The notes: generated by a model from the letters alone, not told the origin. Shown: positions 1 through 10,032, counted from the first letter of the stretch. The stretch: 64,000 nt of DNA from MFD00082-c5 sp963697995 (GCA_963697995.1 OY969110.1:62001-126000), one strand, 5' to 3'. A program made the numbers and translations.

Positions 1-54
1 CATAACAGAAAAAAATCTTGTCTAATGTGATTTTGTCGAGGTATATTGTTCGGC

Positions 55-987
55 ATGAATGAGACCATTTTAATCACTGGAGGAGCGGGGTTTGTAGGCT
101 CTCAAGTTGCGGCTTTACTAGAGAAGTGCGGATTTCACACCATCACCCTCGATAATTTAAGCTTAGGAGAGAGAAAAAACGTCAAAAGTCAGATTTTGGT
201 AGAGGCTGATTTTGGGGATAAAACTGTTTTAAACTCTCTTTTCTCAAAATATAAGATAAAAGCGGTTTGCCATTTAGCCGCCTTAAGCGACTTAAGAGAT
301 TCTCTTTTAAACCCAAAAGAGTACTACAAAGAAAACATTCAAAAAACTCTTTCACTTCTCGATGTCGTTTTAGAGCAAGGAAAGCCCCCTTTTCTTTTTT
401 CCTCTTCGGCTTCTGTCTATGGAGACAAACCTCCCTTTTCAGAGGAAACCGATTGCACCCCTTCAACGCCTTACGGAAAAAGCAAATTTTTTATTGAACA
501 AATCCTCAGCGATTATCAAAAAGCGTACTCTCTTCGCTACTTTGCTTTTCGTTATTTTAACGCAGCTGGCAAAAAGGGGCGTCAAAGGGGATCCTCATCT
601 GATCCCAAAAGCGCTCCAAGCGATTGAGAGGGGGGAGCCTTTGACGATTTTTGGAAACGATTACCCCACAAAAGATGGCACTTGCGTAAGGGATTACATC
701 CATGTGGAGGATATTGCCGAAGCGCACCTCATAGCCCTGACAACAGAGGGCCCCTTCAGGAGTCTACAATCTTGGAACAGGACAAGGAGCTACTGTTTTA
801 GAGGTGTTAGACACGATCGAAACCCTTACACAAAAAACTTTAATCAAGCACTTTACAAAAAGAAAAGAGGGGGATCCTCGCCTACCTTGTGGCGTCTAGT
901 GAAAAAAGCGAAAAAATTCTTAAATTTCGCCCTAAGAAATCGACTCTTAAACAGATTATCGAAGATGCTTTTAGTTGCAACAATTAA
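55..987 (+). pseudogene. galE: UDP-glucose 4-epimerase-like gene, three frameshifts
   Basis: This is a short-chain NAD-dependent sugar-nucleotide epimerase of the GalE type, which interconverts UDP-glucose and UDP-galactose. The N-terminus carries the Rossmann motif GGAGFVGS. The catalytic SSSASVYG and YGKSK motifs and the RYFNAAG stretch are visible, and the C-terminal half has RDYIHVEDIAEAH and YNLGTGQGATVLEV. These pieces lie in three frames. Removing one base near 573-581 (AAAAAGGGG), one near 750-757 (CCCCTT) and one near 879-882 (CGCC) restores a single frame ending at TAA 985-987, about 309 residues. I chose ATG 55 over the in-frame TTG at 46. It is either a true pseudogene or sequence error; identity of the family is confident, GalE substrate specificity less so. 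Confidence 0.8.
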
Positions 988-1013
988 GGGTTTTTAAGTA
1001 AAATGCGGGACTT

Positions 1014-2621
1014 ATGTCAAAAGTCATCGCAAGAAAATACCGACCACAGACGTTTCGTCAAGTTTTAGGGCAAGAGACGACAGTCACGACCTTAAAAAAT
1101 GCCATTCGGCAAAAAAGACTTGCAAACGCCTACCTTTTTTCCGGCTCACGTGGAACAGGAAAAACAACACTTGCGAGGATTTTAGCAAAAGCGTTGAACT
1201 GCTTTAACCCGCAAAACGAAGAGCCTTGCAACGAATGCGCCTCTTGTAGAGAAATCACAGCGGGCTACTCTTTGGATGTGTTAGAGATCGATGGCGCTTC
1301 CCACAGAGGGATCGAGGATATCCGTCAGATCAACGAGACGGTTTCATACGCCTCTTCAAATAAGTACAAAATTTACTTAATCGACGAAGTGCATATGCTA
1401 ACAAAAGAGGCGTTTAATGCTCTTCTTAAAACGTTAGAAGAACCTCCTGAAAACGTGATCTTTTTATTTGCAACAACAGAGCCTCATAAGGTTCTTCCGA
1501 CGATTTTAAGCCGATGCCAAAGGTTTCAGCTCAACCGTATTCCTCTTGCTACAATCATTGAGAAATTATCTGAAATTGCAAATGATTTAAACATTCAAGT
1601 GGAACCAAAGGCGCTCCATCTGATTGCCGGGAGAGCTGAAGGGGGATTAAGGGATGCCGAGTCACTTCTTGACCAGATTATTTCATTCCACGGAGAGAGT
1701 ATTACAGAAGAGGTGGTTGCGAGCTCGTTAGGACTTGTCTCGAAGGATCTTTTTTTTGAAATTGATGGGGCTGCAAAAGAGGGGGATCTTGGGAAAGCAT
1801 TTGAAGTTTCAGAGCTTATTTTTTCCCAAGGGAAAGATTTTATTCAATTTACCGAAGCGCTTGCAGAGCATTTTAGGCTACTTCTTGAAATCAAGCTTTC
1901 TCAAGGGATACCGGAACATCTTTCGATTTTGAAAGAGGAGTATCCTCTTTATTTAAATTCAGCGGCACACTATTCAAAAGAGAACCTACTGCACCTCTTA
2001 GAGGAGCTTATCGACGCGATGAACGAGATCAGATTTGCTCCAAACAGTCGTATTTATCTGGAGCGACTTCTGTTAAACGTGCTCAGATCGCACCGAAGGG
2101 TGCCTATCGAGCACCTGGTCAAACGTTTAAGCGATTTAGAGGAGACGCTTCTGAAATTGCCCTTCGAAAAGGCCTCTTTTGTGGGTGAGGAAACAAGATT
2201 TGAGGGTGAGGAAACAAGAGATGTTTTGCCTTTAGCAAATGAGCCACAAACAAAGCTTGCGCCAACCTTGCAACAGGTAAAAGCGACAAGTGGAGCGGAG
2301 ATAGCCCAGGAAAGGAGGGCAACCTCCTTCGAAAGGGAAGCAAACGACCCTCCAACCTTTCAGGAGGTAAAAGCGAAGAGAGCGGCAGAAACTCAAAAGG
2401 CAAACAAAGAAGAGAATAAGGTAAAGGAGCCAATGCCACTTGTAAGGCCCCCTCAGACATCCGCTCCAAGGCCTATTCCGCAACCTCCGCCAAAACCTGT
2501 CGTAAATAATGAGATTTTAACTCCAAGACCTTCTTTAACAAAAGAGCAAGAGAGTCGGTTTGACACCATTCTGCAATTTATGGCTGTTGAACTAGAAGGC
2601 AAAATAGAAAAACACCCTTAA
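1014..2621 (+). CDS. dnaX: DNA polymerase III subunit gamma/tau
   Basis: Clamp-loader ATPase subunit that loads the sliding clamp during replication. Residues 1-360 form the AAA+ core: Walker A GSRGTGKTT near 44-52, zinc-binding cysteines C63, C72, C75 and C78, the Walker B IDEVHML, and the sensor-1 region with SRC. Residues from about 380 are a long, low-complexity linker rich in E, K, T and P with repeated short segments (for example two GEETR units near 390-400). A tau-specific C-terminal domain is not recognisable, and at 535 aa the protein is short for a full tau. It is followed 11 bp later by ybaB, the usual dnaX-ybaB pair, as in Chlamydia (CT334-CT335). Confidence 0.95.
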   Translation: MSKVIARKYRPQTFRQVLGQETTVTTLKNAIRQKRLANAYLFSGSRGTGKTTLARILAKALNCFNPQNEEPCNECASCREITAGYSLDVLEIDGASHRGIEDIRQINETVSYASSNKYKIYLIDEVHMLTKEAFNALLKTLEEPPENVIFLFATTEPHKVLPTILSRCQRFQLNRIPLATIIEKLSEIANDLNIQVEPKALHLIAGRAEGGLRDAESLLDQIISFHGESITEEVVASSLGLVSKDLFFEIDGAAKEGDLGKAFEVSELIFSQGKDFIQFTEALAEHFRLLLEIKLSQGIPEHLSILKEEYPLYLNSAAHYSKENLLHLLEELIDAMNEIRFAPNSRIYLERLLLNVLRSHRRVPIEHLVKRLSDLEETLLKLPFEKASFVGEETRFEGEETRDVLPLANEPQTKLAPTLQQVKATSGAEIAQERRATSFEREANDPPTFQEVKAKRAAETQKANKEENKVKEPMPLVRPPQTSAPRPIPQPPPKPVVNNEILTPRPSLTKEQESRFDTILQFMAVELEGKIEKHP

Positions 2622-2632
2622 AAGGAGACCAC

Positions 2633-2932
2633 ATGGGATCAGGATTTGCAAAACAAAAAAAACAAGCGAAAGAAATGCAAAAGAAATTTGCCGATCTACA
2701 GGAAAAGATGAAGGGTGCGACATTTGAAGGAACAGCTGGCAATGGTCTTGTAACGGTGACTCTGTCTGGAGAATTTGCGCTAAAAGCTCTTAAAATCAAA
2801 CCGGAGTGCGTCGACAAGGACGACTTAGAGGGTTTAGAGGACTTAATCATAGCTGCACATCAAGCAGCATTCAAAAAAGCCGAAGCTGAATCGATGCAGG
2901 GACTGCCTCAAGGATTGCCCTTCCTTGGTTAA
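2633..2932 (+). CDS. ybaB: YbaB/EbfC family nucleoid-associated protein
   Basis: Small DNA-binding protein of the YbaB/EbfC family, 99 aa. The family forms a tweezer-like dimer that binds DNA and is commonly encoded next to dnaX and recR. Visible features are a basic, Gln-rich N-terminal helix (KQKKQAKEMQKKFADLQEKM), the GLVTVTLSGEF beta segment and the LEDLIIAAHQAAFKKAEAE helix. The Shine-Dalgarno AAAGGAG lies directly upstream of the ATG. It follows dnaX after 11 bp and is probably co-transcribed. The stop codon abuts the giant palindromic region. Confidence 0.93.
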   Translation: MGSGFAKQKKQAKEMQKKFADLQEKMKGATFEGTAGNGLVTVTLSGEFALKALKIKPECVDKDDLEGLEDLIIAAHQAAFKKAEAESMQGLPQGLPFLG

Positions 2933-4673
2933 GTTAGTTTCCCTTCACGCAAAACAGATTCGTTAAGTTAAAGCTGCTTTTTCAAGTTTGTTGCTTTAAG
3001 GTTAACGTCATAGGGTTTAGGTTAAAGTTGTTTTTAAAGTTTAACTTAAAACAATTAGCAAAAGCTGTTTTTTTAATGTTAACGTAATAAGGTTTAGGTT
3101 AAAGCTGTTTTTTTTATGTTAACGTAATAAGGTTTAGGTTAAAGCTGTTTTTAAAGTTTAACTTAAAACAATTAGCAAAAGCTGTTTTTAAATTTTAAGG
3201 TTTTGAAATAGTTTTTTCAAGTTTTTGGCTTAAGCCAAACTTGAAAAGGGGAGGGGGGGAGAGAGGGCTTTAAAAGCCCTCTCTCCCCCCTTAACCCCCC
3301 ACCACTCACCCTAAATTCGGAAATGAGATAATGGCTCCAACCTTTGGTTGGAGGGGTTCTAAGGGGGAAAATGCTTTTCCCCCTTAGGATCCCCCTTTTG
3401 CTTCCACTCCTAAGTTGAAAGCAGGGGGGAAAAGCGATTTCCCCCCTACCCCCCCCTTTGCGTCAAAGGGGGGAAAGTTCACTTTCCCCCCTACCCCCCC
3501 CTTGATCCTTTGACTTATTTTTATAACTGTTTGGCGATCAATCTATTCGGAAAAGAGCAAAATGCATTTCTTCAAGTTTTGGCCTTAAGCCAAAACTTTG
3601 GAAATGCAAAGGGGGAGGAGAGGTTTCGCACCTCTCCTCCCCTTCCCACCTCACCGCGTTAGGGGCTTTCGCCCCTAAAACCCCTTATAATTGGGTTGCA
3701 AGGGCGAAGCCTTTGCTGCGGAGAGAGGGGTTAAGGGGAGAGAGGTGCAAAACCTCTCTCCCCTTTGCCTTAAGGTTTGGCGTCAGCCAAAAACCTTAAG
3801 GGATTAAACTTCATCCGATTAGATTGAACGCCAAATAGTTACAACAATGGGTAAAAGGATCAAGGGGGGGGTAGGGGGGAAAGGAACTTTCACCCCTTTG
3901 ACGCAAAGGGGGGGGTAGGGGGGAAATCGCTTTTCCCCCCTGCTTTCAACTCAGGAGGGGAAGCAAAAGGGGGATCCTAAGGGGGAAAAGCATTTTCCCC
4001 CTTAGAACCCCTCCAACCAAAGGTTGGAGCTATTATCTCGTTTCCGAATTTAGGGTGAGTGGTGGGGGGTTAAGGGGGGAGAGAGGGCTTTTAAAGCCCT
4101 CTCTCCCCCCTCCCCTTTTCAAGTTTGGCTTAAGCCAAAAACTTGAAAAAACTATTTCAAAACCTTAAAAAAACAGCTTTTGCTAATTGTTTTAAGTTAA
4201 ACTTTAAAAACAGCTTTAACCTAAACCTTATTACGTTAACCTTAAAAAAACAGCTTTTGCTAATTGTTTTAAGTTAACCTTAAAAAAACAGCTTTAACCT
4301 AAACCTTATTACGTTAACCTTAAAAAAACAGCTTTTGCTAATTGTTTTAAGTTAAACTTTAAAAACAACTTTAACCTAAACCTTATTACGTTAAACTTAA
4401 AAAAACAGCTTTGACCCAAACCTTATTACGTTAACATTAAAAAAACAGCTTTAACCTAAACCTTATTACGTTAACCTTAAAAAAACAGCTTTAACCTAAA
4501 CCTTATTACGTTAACCTTAAAAAAACAGCTTTTGCTAATTGTTTTAAGTTAAACTTTAAAAACAGCTTTAACCTAAACCTTATTACGTTAACCTAAACCT
4601 TATGACGTTAACCTAAACCTTATGACGTTAACCTAAACCTTATGACGTTAGCCTAAAACTTATGACTTAAACC
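2933..4673. repeat. Giant imperfect palindrome with flanking short repeats
   Basis: No gene is seen in this 1.74 kb between two convergent genes. The core is an inverted repeat: the left arm, about 3190-3550, matches the reverse complement of about 3818-4170 almost base for base, with small indels. The arms contain G- and C-runs and nested hairpins (for example GGGCTTTAAAAGCCC near 3266). The central ~265 bp carries further hairpins, including GGGGAGAGAGG/CCTCTCTCCCC near 3737-3763 and CCTTAAGG/CCTTAAGG near 3773-3801. Outside the core lie copies of an A/T-rich unit containing CCTAAACCTTATTACGTTAA: about 3 on the left in one orientation and about 11 on the right in the other, ending in a 20-bp-period tandem run (TATGACG variant) at about 4590-4660. 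Function unknown. Confidence 0.9.
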
Positions 4674-6404
4674 TTAGCGACTATCCAACAACTGATCGAT
4701 CTCCTCAGAAGTGCCAAGCTCCAAAGCCTTCTCTGCTAAAAGATACGACTCCACGATACTTAACTCTCTGATCGTTTGCTTGATAATCGGTAAAAAACGA
4801 AGTGAAACCGATAGCTCGTTTATCCCTAAACCCAAAAGAAGAGCTGTGTATTTAGGATCGGCCGCAATCTCTCCACAAACAGATACCGGTATCCCAACAG
4901 CACCAGCTTCCTCGGCAACCAGGCGAATCAAACGAAGAACGCTCGGGTGGGTTGGCGTGTAGTGTCTGCTCATCGAATGGTCCGTTCGATCTACTGCCAA
5001 GGAATACTGCACCAAATCGTTTGTTCCTATAGAAAGAAAATCACACTCCCTAGCCAAAAGATCGGAAATGATCGCAGCTGATGGAACCTCCACCATGCAA
5101 CCCACCGGAATCGGTTCACCAAAAACTTGCCCCTCCCGAATCAGCTCATCTCGTGCCTCGTAAAGAAGAGCTTTGGCCTCCCGCAGTTCACTCAAAGTCG
5201 AAACCATCGGAAACATCACTTTCACTTTTCCAAACTGGGAAGCCCTTAAAATAGCTCGAAGCTGCACTTTAAACAGCCCCTTCTCCTTCAAACAAAAACG
5301 AATCGCTCGGCAACCCAAAAATGAAGCAGTCTCACCCATCCCCTTCTGCCCCACCATCAACTTATCACCACCAAGATCAAACGTCCTAATCACACAAGGC
5401 AATCCCCTCATCCCATCCACAAGCCTTTTATAAAAAGCAAACTGCTCCTCTTCTGTTGGAAATGAATCTTTTGCTAAGAATAAGTACTCCGACCGAAATA
5501 GCCCCACTCCACTGCCGTTGTGCTTATGAAGCGATTCAAGCTCATCCGGCACCTCGATATTGGCAGACAGGCGCACCTCATACCCATCAAACGTCTCTGC
5601 CTTAAAGGAAGCTAGTCCCTCTAATTTTAACTCTGTTTCATACGATTGTTGTACACGCGCCTTATAAACACTTAGCGTCTCTTCACTTGGATTAATGATC
5701 AACTCACCCAAATGACCATCCACAATCACCAAATCCCCTTCAGAAATCAAATCTAAATTAAGAGGCAAATTCGAAAGATAGGGAATCCCTTTAGCCCTTG
5801 CAACAATCGCAGCATGCGCCGCCTCACCACCAAACTCGGTCACAAATGCCTTAATTTCAGAAGGATTGGCCTCAGCTGCGTCAGAGGCACTAATTTCTTT
5901 GGCAAAAATCACTGAATCTTTTGGAAAAGATAAAAAATTAACCCTTGTTTGATGATTTAAATAGCTCAATATCCGACGGGAAACATCCTCTAAGTCTTTA
6001 AACCTCTCCCTAAAAAAAGGATCCTCCATGGCGTAAAACTTTTTTCTAAAATCATCGATCACTTGATCAAATATGTAAGCGGCATTTCTCTGTCTTTTCT
6101 TGATCTCGTCTTCAACTACTGGAATGATCTCTGGATCCTCGAGAAGATGCAAATGCGCCTCTAAAACAGTCACGCCATCTAAGGCCTTCTCCTCTTTAAG
6201 GGTCTCTTTGAGCTTCTCAATCTCTTTTTTTGAATGGAGTAGCGCTTCCCTAAAACGGGTCACTTCTCCAAGCACCTCTCCCTGAGAAAGAATCTCTTCC
6301 TTAACCTCATGGGCCGTCAAGAAAAAAAAGGCGGCTCTGCCCATCACCAATCCTGGAGAAATTTTTGTACCCTTTATCCTAATTTCACGAGTCACTAGTT
6401 TCAT
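4674..6404 (-). CDS. ptsI: PTS enzyme I (phosphoenolpyruvate-protein phosphotransferase)
   Basis: First enzyme of the phosphotransferase relay: it takes phosphate from phosphoenolpyruvate and passes it to HPr. The 576-residue length is normal for the family. The phosphohistidine is expected at H197 in GGEAAHAAIVARAKG. The C-terminal PEP-binding barrel shows GLFRSEYLF, the RTFDLGGDK signature, MFPMVSTLSE, MVEVPSA and FLSIGTNDLVQY. Its start overlaps the ptsH stop by one base (TAATG on the minus strand), so translation is probably coupled. No sugar-specific EII genes are seen in the window, which agrees with a mainly regulatory relay in chlamydiae. Confidence 0.96.
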   Translation of the reverse strand: MKLVTREIRIKGTKISPGLVMGRAAFFFLTAHEVKEEILSQGEVLGEVTRFREALLHSKKEIEKLKETLKEEKALDGVTVLEAHLHLLEDPEIIPVVEDEIKKRQRNAAYIFDQVIDDFRKKFYAMEDPFFRERFKDLEDVSRRILSYLNHQTRVNFLSFPKDSVIFAKEISASDAAEANPSEIKAFVTEFGGEAAHAAIVARAKGIPYLSNLPLNLDLISEGDLVIVDGHLGELIINPSEETLSVYKARVQQSYETELKLEGLASFKAETFDGYEVRLSANIEVPDELESLHKHNGSGVGLFRSEYLFLAKDSFPTEEEQFAFYKRLVDGMRGLPCVIRTFDLGGDKLMVGQKGMGETASFLGCRAIRFCLKEKGLFKVQLRAILRASQFGKVKVMFPMVSTLSELREAKALLYEARDELIREGQVFGEPIPVGCMVEVPSAAIISDLLARECDFLSIGTNDLVQYSLAVDRTDHSMSRHYTPTHPSVLRLIRLVAEEAGAVGIPVSVCGEIAADPKYTALLLGLGINELSVSLRFLPIIKQTIRELSIVESYLLAEKALELGTSEEIDQLLDSR

Positions 6405-6664
6405 TAAAATTGCCGCTCAAATGCCAGTATAAGTTTTTCCATCGTTTCAGTGGCGTCCTCACCCTCAATTGTCACGCTTATTTTTGCCCCTTTCTCTGCT
6501 GTCAAACTCAAAAGACCAATTAAACTTTTAGCATTCACCTCTTGACTGTTTAACGAAAAAAAGACCTGACTTTTAGAGTCCCTTAAAAGATTCACTATTT
6601 CAGCAGCAGGTCGCATGTGCAATCCCGAAGGATTTTTTACAACAAGTTTACGCGTATACTTCAC
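6404..6664 (-). CDS. ptsH: Phosphocarrier protein HPr
   Basis: Small phosphocarrier of the PTS, 86 aa. The catalytic histidine is H16 in NPSGLHMRPA. A serine at the regulatory position, S47 in NAKSLIGLLSL, is present, so it can plausibly be the substrate of the HprK kinase encoded just upstream. The gene overlaps hprK by 17 bases and ptsI by one base, giving a tight hprK-ptsH-ptsI operon. The organisation suggests that Ser phosphorylation of HPr is used as a metabolic signal; the downstream target is unknown. Confidence 0.96.
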   Translation of the reverse strand: MKYTRKLVVKNPSGLHMRPAAEIVNLLRDSKSQVFFSLNSQEVNAKSLIGLLSLTAEKGAKISVTIEGEDATETMEKLILAFERQF

Positions 6665-7610
6665 GATTTTTCCCTAAATTCTTTTGCTTGCTCTTTATCA
6701 TCTCTAAAAGCTTTGAGTTAAAATCTTTCGCAGAATTGTAACCCATCACGCGAAGACGATGGTTTAAGGCAATCGTTTCCAGTAAAAGAACCACATCTCT
6801 TCCAGGCTTCACAGGCAATATATGATGAGGCAATTTTACCCCTAAAATCTGACAAGACTTCTCATCAATCCCCACCCGATCGTAATATTTTTTTTCATCC
6901 CACGTCTCAAGCTTTACAACAAGATCAATACTTTTGTGATCCCGTACGCAAACAGCACCATAGAGATGAGCCACATTAATGATCCCAATCCCCCGAATCT
7001 CCATGTGATGCCGAGTCAACTCCGCACCAAACCCCTCCAAATGGCCACTCTCTCTTCTTTTGACCTTGACGACATCATCCGAAATAAGGCGGTGGCCTCT
7101 TTCAATCAATCCGAGCGCTGCCTCACTTTTCCCAACAGAAGAATCCCCTTGAATCAAGACACCAACCCCAAAAACCTCCACAAGCGTTCCATGGCAACTC
7201 ATACTGGGAGAAAACTCTTCGTTTAAAAGCAAAATCAATCGACTTAAAAAAGGGGTCGTCGACATCGTCGTCGATAAAAGAGGAATATTAACCGCTTTAC
7301 ACACACTTTTAAGCTCTCTCATCACCTGGTAGCCTTGAGTCACGATCACTGCAGGTATTTTTTTCGAAAGGATTTTCTCAAGTCGCTCAATTCTAATCTC
7401 TTTACTCAAATCTCTTAAGTAAGCCATCTCCACTTGACCGAAGACCAGCATCCTTTTATCGCTATACCCCTTCAAATACCCCGTTAAACTTAAACCGGGT
7501 CTCTCAGCTTCAGGAGAAGGAATCTGCCGATTCAACCCATCTTGCCCTGAAACAAGCTCTAAGCTTAAACGTTTTTGGTGACGGCGGTAAAGGTCTGCAA
7601 CAGTAATCAT
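6648..7610 (-). CDS. hprK: HPr kinase/phosphorylase
   Basis: Bifunctional enzyme that phosphorylates HPr on serine and removes that phosphate. The protein has 320 residues, typical for the family. The N-terminal domain (about 1-130) is the less conserved DRTGG-like part. The catalytic domain has the P-loop GDSSVGKS at about 155-162 and the HprK signature MEIRGIGIINVAHLYG near 208-223. It overlaps ptsH at its 3' end and starts 5 bp after the upstream gene's stop, so it sits inside a four-gene operon. Confidence 0.95.
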   Translation of the reverse strand: MITVADLYRRHQKRLSLELVSGQDGLNRQIPSPEAERPGLSLTGYLKGYSDKRMLVFGQVEMAYLRDLSKEIRIERLEKILSKKIPAVIVTQGYQVMRELKSVCKAVNIPLLSTTMSTTPFLSRLILLLNEEFSPSMSCHGTLVEVFGVGVLIQGDSSVGKSEAALGLIERGHRLISDDVVKVKRRESGHLEGFGAELTRHHMEIRGIGIINVAHLYGAVCVRDHKSIDLVVKLETWDEKKYYDRVGIDEKSCQILGVKLPHHILPVKPGRDVVLLLETIALNHRLRVMGYNSAKDFNSKLLEMIKSKQKNLGKNREVYA

Positions 7611-7614
7611 ATAC

Positions 7615-8433
7615 TCAATTAATTTGATCTAAATAAAAAGCCAACCACTCAAAAAATGTTTCAAAAGCTAAACTTTCTGCTCCCTTGGCTCCTTTTTTTA
7701 AGTCAGAGATTTCAAGAGTGTTGGCAGAAAAGTAGACGTTTCCTATCTCGTTTAAAGGACGCCATTCCGATAGAAAACACTGAAAAAAAGGCATTCCAAA
7801 CGACTCGTAAAAAGGTATAAGTGATTTCGGCTCCACAGGCTTTCCCTTAAATTTTAAAGCGACATCCCTTTCGACAAGCATCTCCTGAAGCTCTAAGTAA
7901 AGCTCCTTCATCTGGTTTGTCGGAGTGATCCCCGTCGTGTCTGTCGCCTTTGAAAACCCGTTGTGTATTTGCAAAAAAGCTAAATAATCTGATGGGAAAT
8001 AAAAACCTGAAAATTCAATTTTAAGCCTCTCAAGCTGCTCTTCCGTTGCAGGAAGAGCTCCTCTAAAAAAACCACCCCCATTTTTTCGGCTATAAACCAT
8101 CTCGGCAAGATAAGGATCTTGGGCTCTTTTATTCGAAAGATAAATACCTATATCGTCAAGGGAAGAAAAAAATTGAGAAACGGTGGCCTTTAAATCTTTG
8201 TGATAGGGAAGCTTTGAAAGCCAAAAATCTCTTAAAAACTCAAGCCTGTCTATTCGATTTAAATGGGAAAGTTCAAACCAACCTCTAGAAAAGTTAGGCA
8301 CTTTTAAACACACATCTTTAAACGAAAGATCTGACCGATCGTGGAGAGCAATCACGTCTAAAAAATTTCCCGATGGGGTTGGATCAGAAAATTGAGAATA
8401 ATATTCACTTACATGCTCGTCCAAAAATCTCAC
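7615..8433 (-). CDS. SMI1/KNR4 (SUKH) family protein
   Basis: A 272-residue protein whose central part, about 125-260, resembles the SMI1/KNR4 (SUKH) fold: ATEEQLERLKIEFSGFYFPSD, then YLAFLQIHNGFSK, and a late IGNVYFSANTLEISDLKKGA segment. SUKH proteins are often immunity proteins to nuclease or deaminase toxins, but many are housekeeping. In Chlamydia an uncharacterised gene (CT338) sits in this position, between ptsH and comEC, so this may be a lineage-conserved cytosolic protein. No toxin gene is adjacent. It is first in the hprK-ptsH-ptsI operon. The family call is by pattern and moderate. Confidence 0.6.
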   Translation of the reverse strand: MRFLDEHVSEYYSQFSDPTPSGNFLDVIALHDRSDLSFKDVCLKVPNFSRGWFELSHLNRIDRLEFLRDFWLSKLPYHKDLKATVSQFFSSLDDIGIYLSNKRAQDPYLAEMVYSRKNGGGFFRGALPATEEQLERLKIEFSGFYFPSDYLAFLQIHNGFSKATDTTGITPTNQMKELYLELQEMLVERDVALKFKGKPVEPKSLIPFYESFGMPFFQCFLSEWRPLNEIGNVYFSANTLEISDLKKGAKGAESLAFETFFEWLAFYLDQIN

Positions 8434-8553
8434 CGCTGTAAAATCGAGTTTTCCACTCTTTTATACCAATTTCCATATTTTTTTTGTGACAAAAAAGGGT
8501 AAATCAGCTATTTTTTTGCTTTTTTTTAACCTTACAAACCGAAAAAAAATAAT

Positions 8554-10032
8554 TTGCTCTTTTTAAACAAGACTCCAGCACTTCTCATTGCAACTTTTGC
8601 TCTACTTGGATTTTTTATCCCCCTATACCCTTTTTTAAGCTTCCCCACCCTTTTTCTTATCACCCTTTACCCCCACTTTCCTAAAAGAGGGCAACAAGCC
8701 TTTTTTTTAGCCGTACCCCTCTCTCTTTTAGCGGGCCTCTTTAGTTTTTTATCCCTTCCAAAAATTGCTACCGATGAGCTAAAAGGCACTTTCCATTTTG
8801 CAATCGATGAGATCAGAGAATCAAAAACAGCCTTTGGAAAAGGGGTTCTCTACAAAGGACACATCGTCGCTATAGAGAGCCCTCAATTAAAAATAAACTT
8901 TTGTAGACTCCCCTGTTCTCTTTACCTCAGTAAAAAAAAAGAGATTTACCCAGATAAAGTGATTATCGAGGGCACTCTTGCGATGAAAACACCCTATTTT
9001 GCGCGCCTAAAACCTCATCTAAAAACACCCTGGATCCCCAATTCCTCCACCTTTTTTGCAGAAGGACGCTTTCTTTTAAAGAAAAAACTTGCGCGCTTTA
9101 TCGAAAGTAAATTCTCTTTTCCCGATACAAAAAAATTAATCACTGGGCTTGTAACGGGAAACTTTGATGATTTTTTAGTGAGCCAGGAGTTTTCAAGGCT
9201 TGGACTTTCCCATTTAATGGCGATCTCTGGTTTCCACTTTAGCCTTGTCGCCAATGTCTTAAGCCTTTTTTGCATTAACTTTTTTAAAAGAAAAACAGCG
9301 ACACTTTTGCTTTATTTTTTTTTAAGTTCCTACTTTCTATTCCTTGGAGCTCAAGCTTCTGTCTTAAGAGCCTGGACGATGATTTTGATCGCTTTAGGAG
9401 AACATTTCGTAGAAAAAAAATCAGAACCGTTAAATTCCCTAGGGATCTCATGTCTCCTTATTCTTCTCATCAATCCGACAGAGATTTTAAGACCAGCTTT
9501 TTGGTTAAGCTACGGGATCACAGCCTCTATTTTACTTTTTTCCTCTCCTTGCCAAGCCCTTTTAGATTTCGTTTTTAAAAAAAGAAGTCACGAGGAAGTG
9601 TTAGCCTTAACCCCTCTCAATCAGTGGGGCTATTTCGCCTTATCTTTTTTAAAAAAAGGGATTGCTTTAAACTTAGCCGTCACAATTTTTGCCCTACCTC
9701 TCACCCTCTTTTTTTTTCACCGCTTTCCCTGGATAAGCCTTTTTACAAACCTGTTGTTTCCACCCTTAGTAGGTATCAGCCTGCTTCTTTTTCTTCTTTC
9801 AATCCTGCTTTTTCCTCTCTCTAAAACAATCGATTTTATAAACGATTATTTCACCCATGCCCTTTTGAGCCTTATGACGAACATTCCCCTAAAAGTAGAC
9901 TTTGTCTTAAGAGTCTCCTCAATGGAGGTGATTATTTTAGCCTACATCCTTATCCCGCTGCTTCTTATCGGACTTTACCTCAAAAATAGAGTTGATAAAT
10001 TTTTCTTGTACCAAAATCAAATCTCCTTTTAA
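8554..10032 (+). CDS. comEC: ComEC/Rec2 family DNA-uptake channel protein
   Basis: Inner-membrane protein of natural-competence DNA uptake, 492 aa. The N-terminus has hydrophobic helices and then a soluble OB-like segment. The competence domain begins near residue 190 with KLITGLVTGNFDDF and the diagnostic GLSHLMAISGFHFSLV, followed by many membrane helices. The C-terminal metallo-beta-lactamase domain of long ComEC proteins is absent, as in chlamydial homologues (CT339, from memory). The start is the TTG at 8554, and no strong ribosome site is visible, so the exact start is uncertain. It diverges from the SMI1-family gene across a 120-bp A/T-rich region. Confidence 0.88.
   Translation: MLFLNKTPALLIATFALLGFFIPLYPFLSFPTLFLITLYPHFPKRGQQAFFLAVPLSLLAGLFSFLSLPKIATDELKGTFHFAIDEIRESKTAFGKGVLYKGHIVAIESPQLKINFCRLPCSLYLSKKKEIYPDKVIIEGTLAMKTPYFARLKPHLKTPWIPNSSTFFAEGRFLLKKKLARFIESKFSFPDTKKLITGLVTGNFDDFLVSQEFSRLGLSHLMAISGFHFSLVANVLSLFCINFFKRKTATLLLYFFLSSYFLFLGAQASVLRAWTMILIALGEHFVEKKSEPLNSLGISCLLILLINPTEILRPAFWLSYGITASILLFSSPCQALLDFVFKKRSHEEVLALTPLNQWGYFALSFLKKGIALNLAVTIFALPLTLFFFHRFPWISLFTNLLFPPLVGISLLLFLLSILLFPLSKTIDFINDYFTHALLSLMTNIPLKVDFVLRVSSMEVIILAYILIPLLLIGLYLKNRVDKFFLYQNQISF

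Noticed and set aside
4590..4670. CCTAAACC repeats resembling telomere repeats
   Set aside because: The period is 20 bp and part of a longer A/T unit; a bacterial chromosome with genes on both sides does not suggest a telomere.
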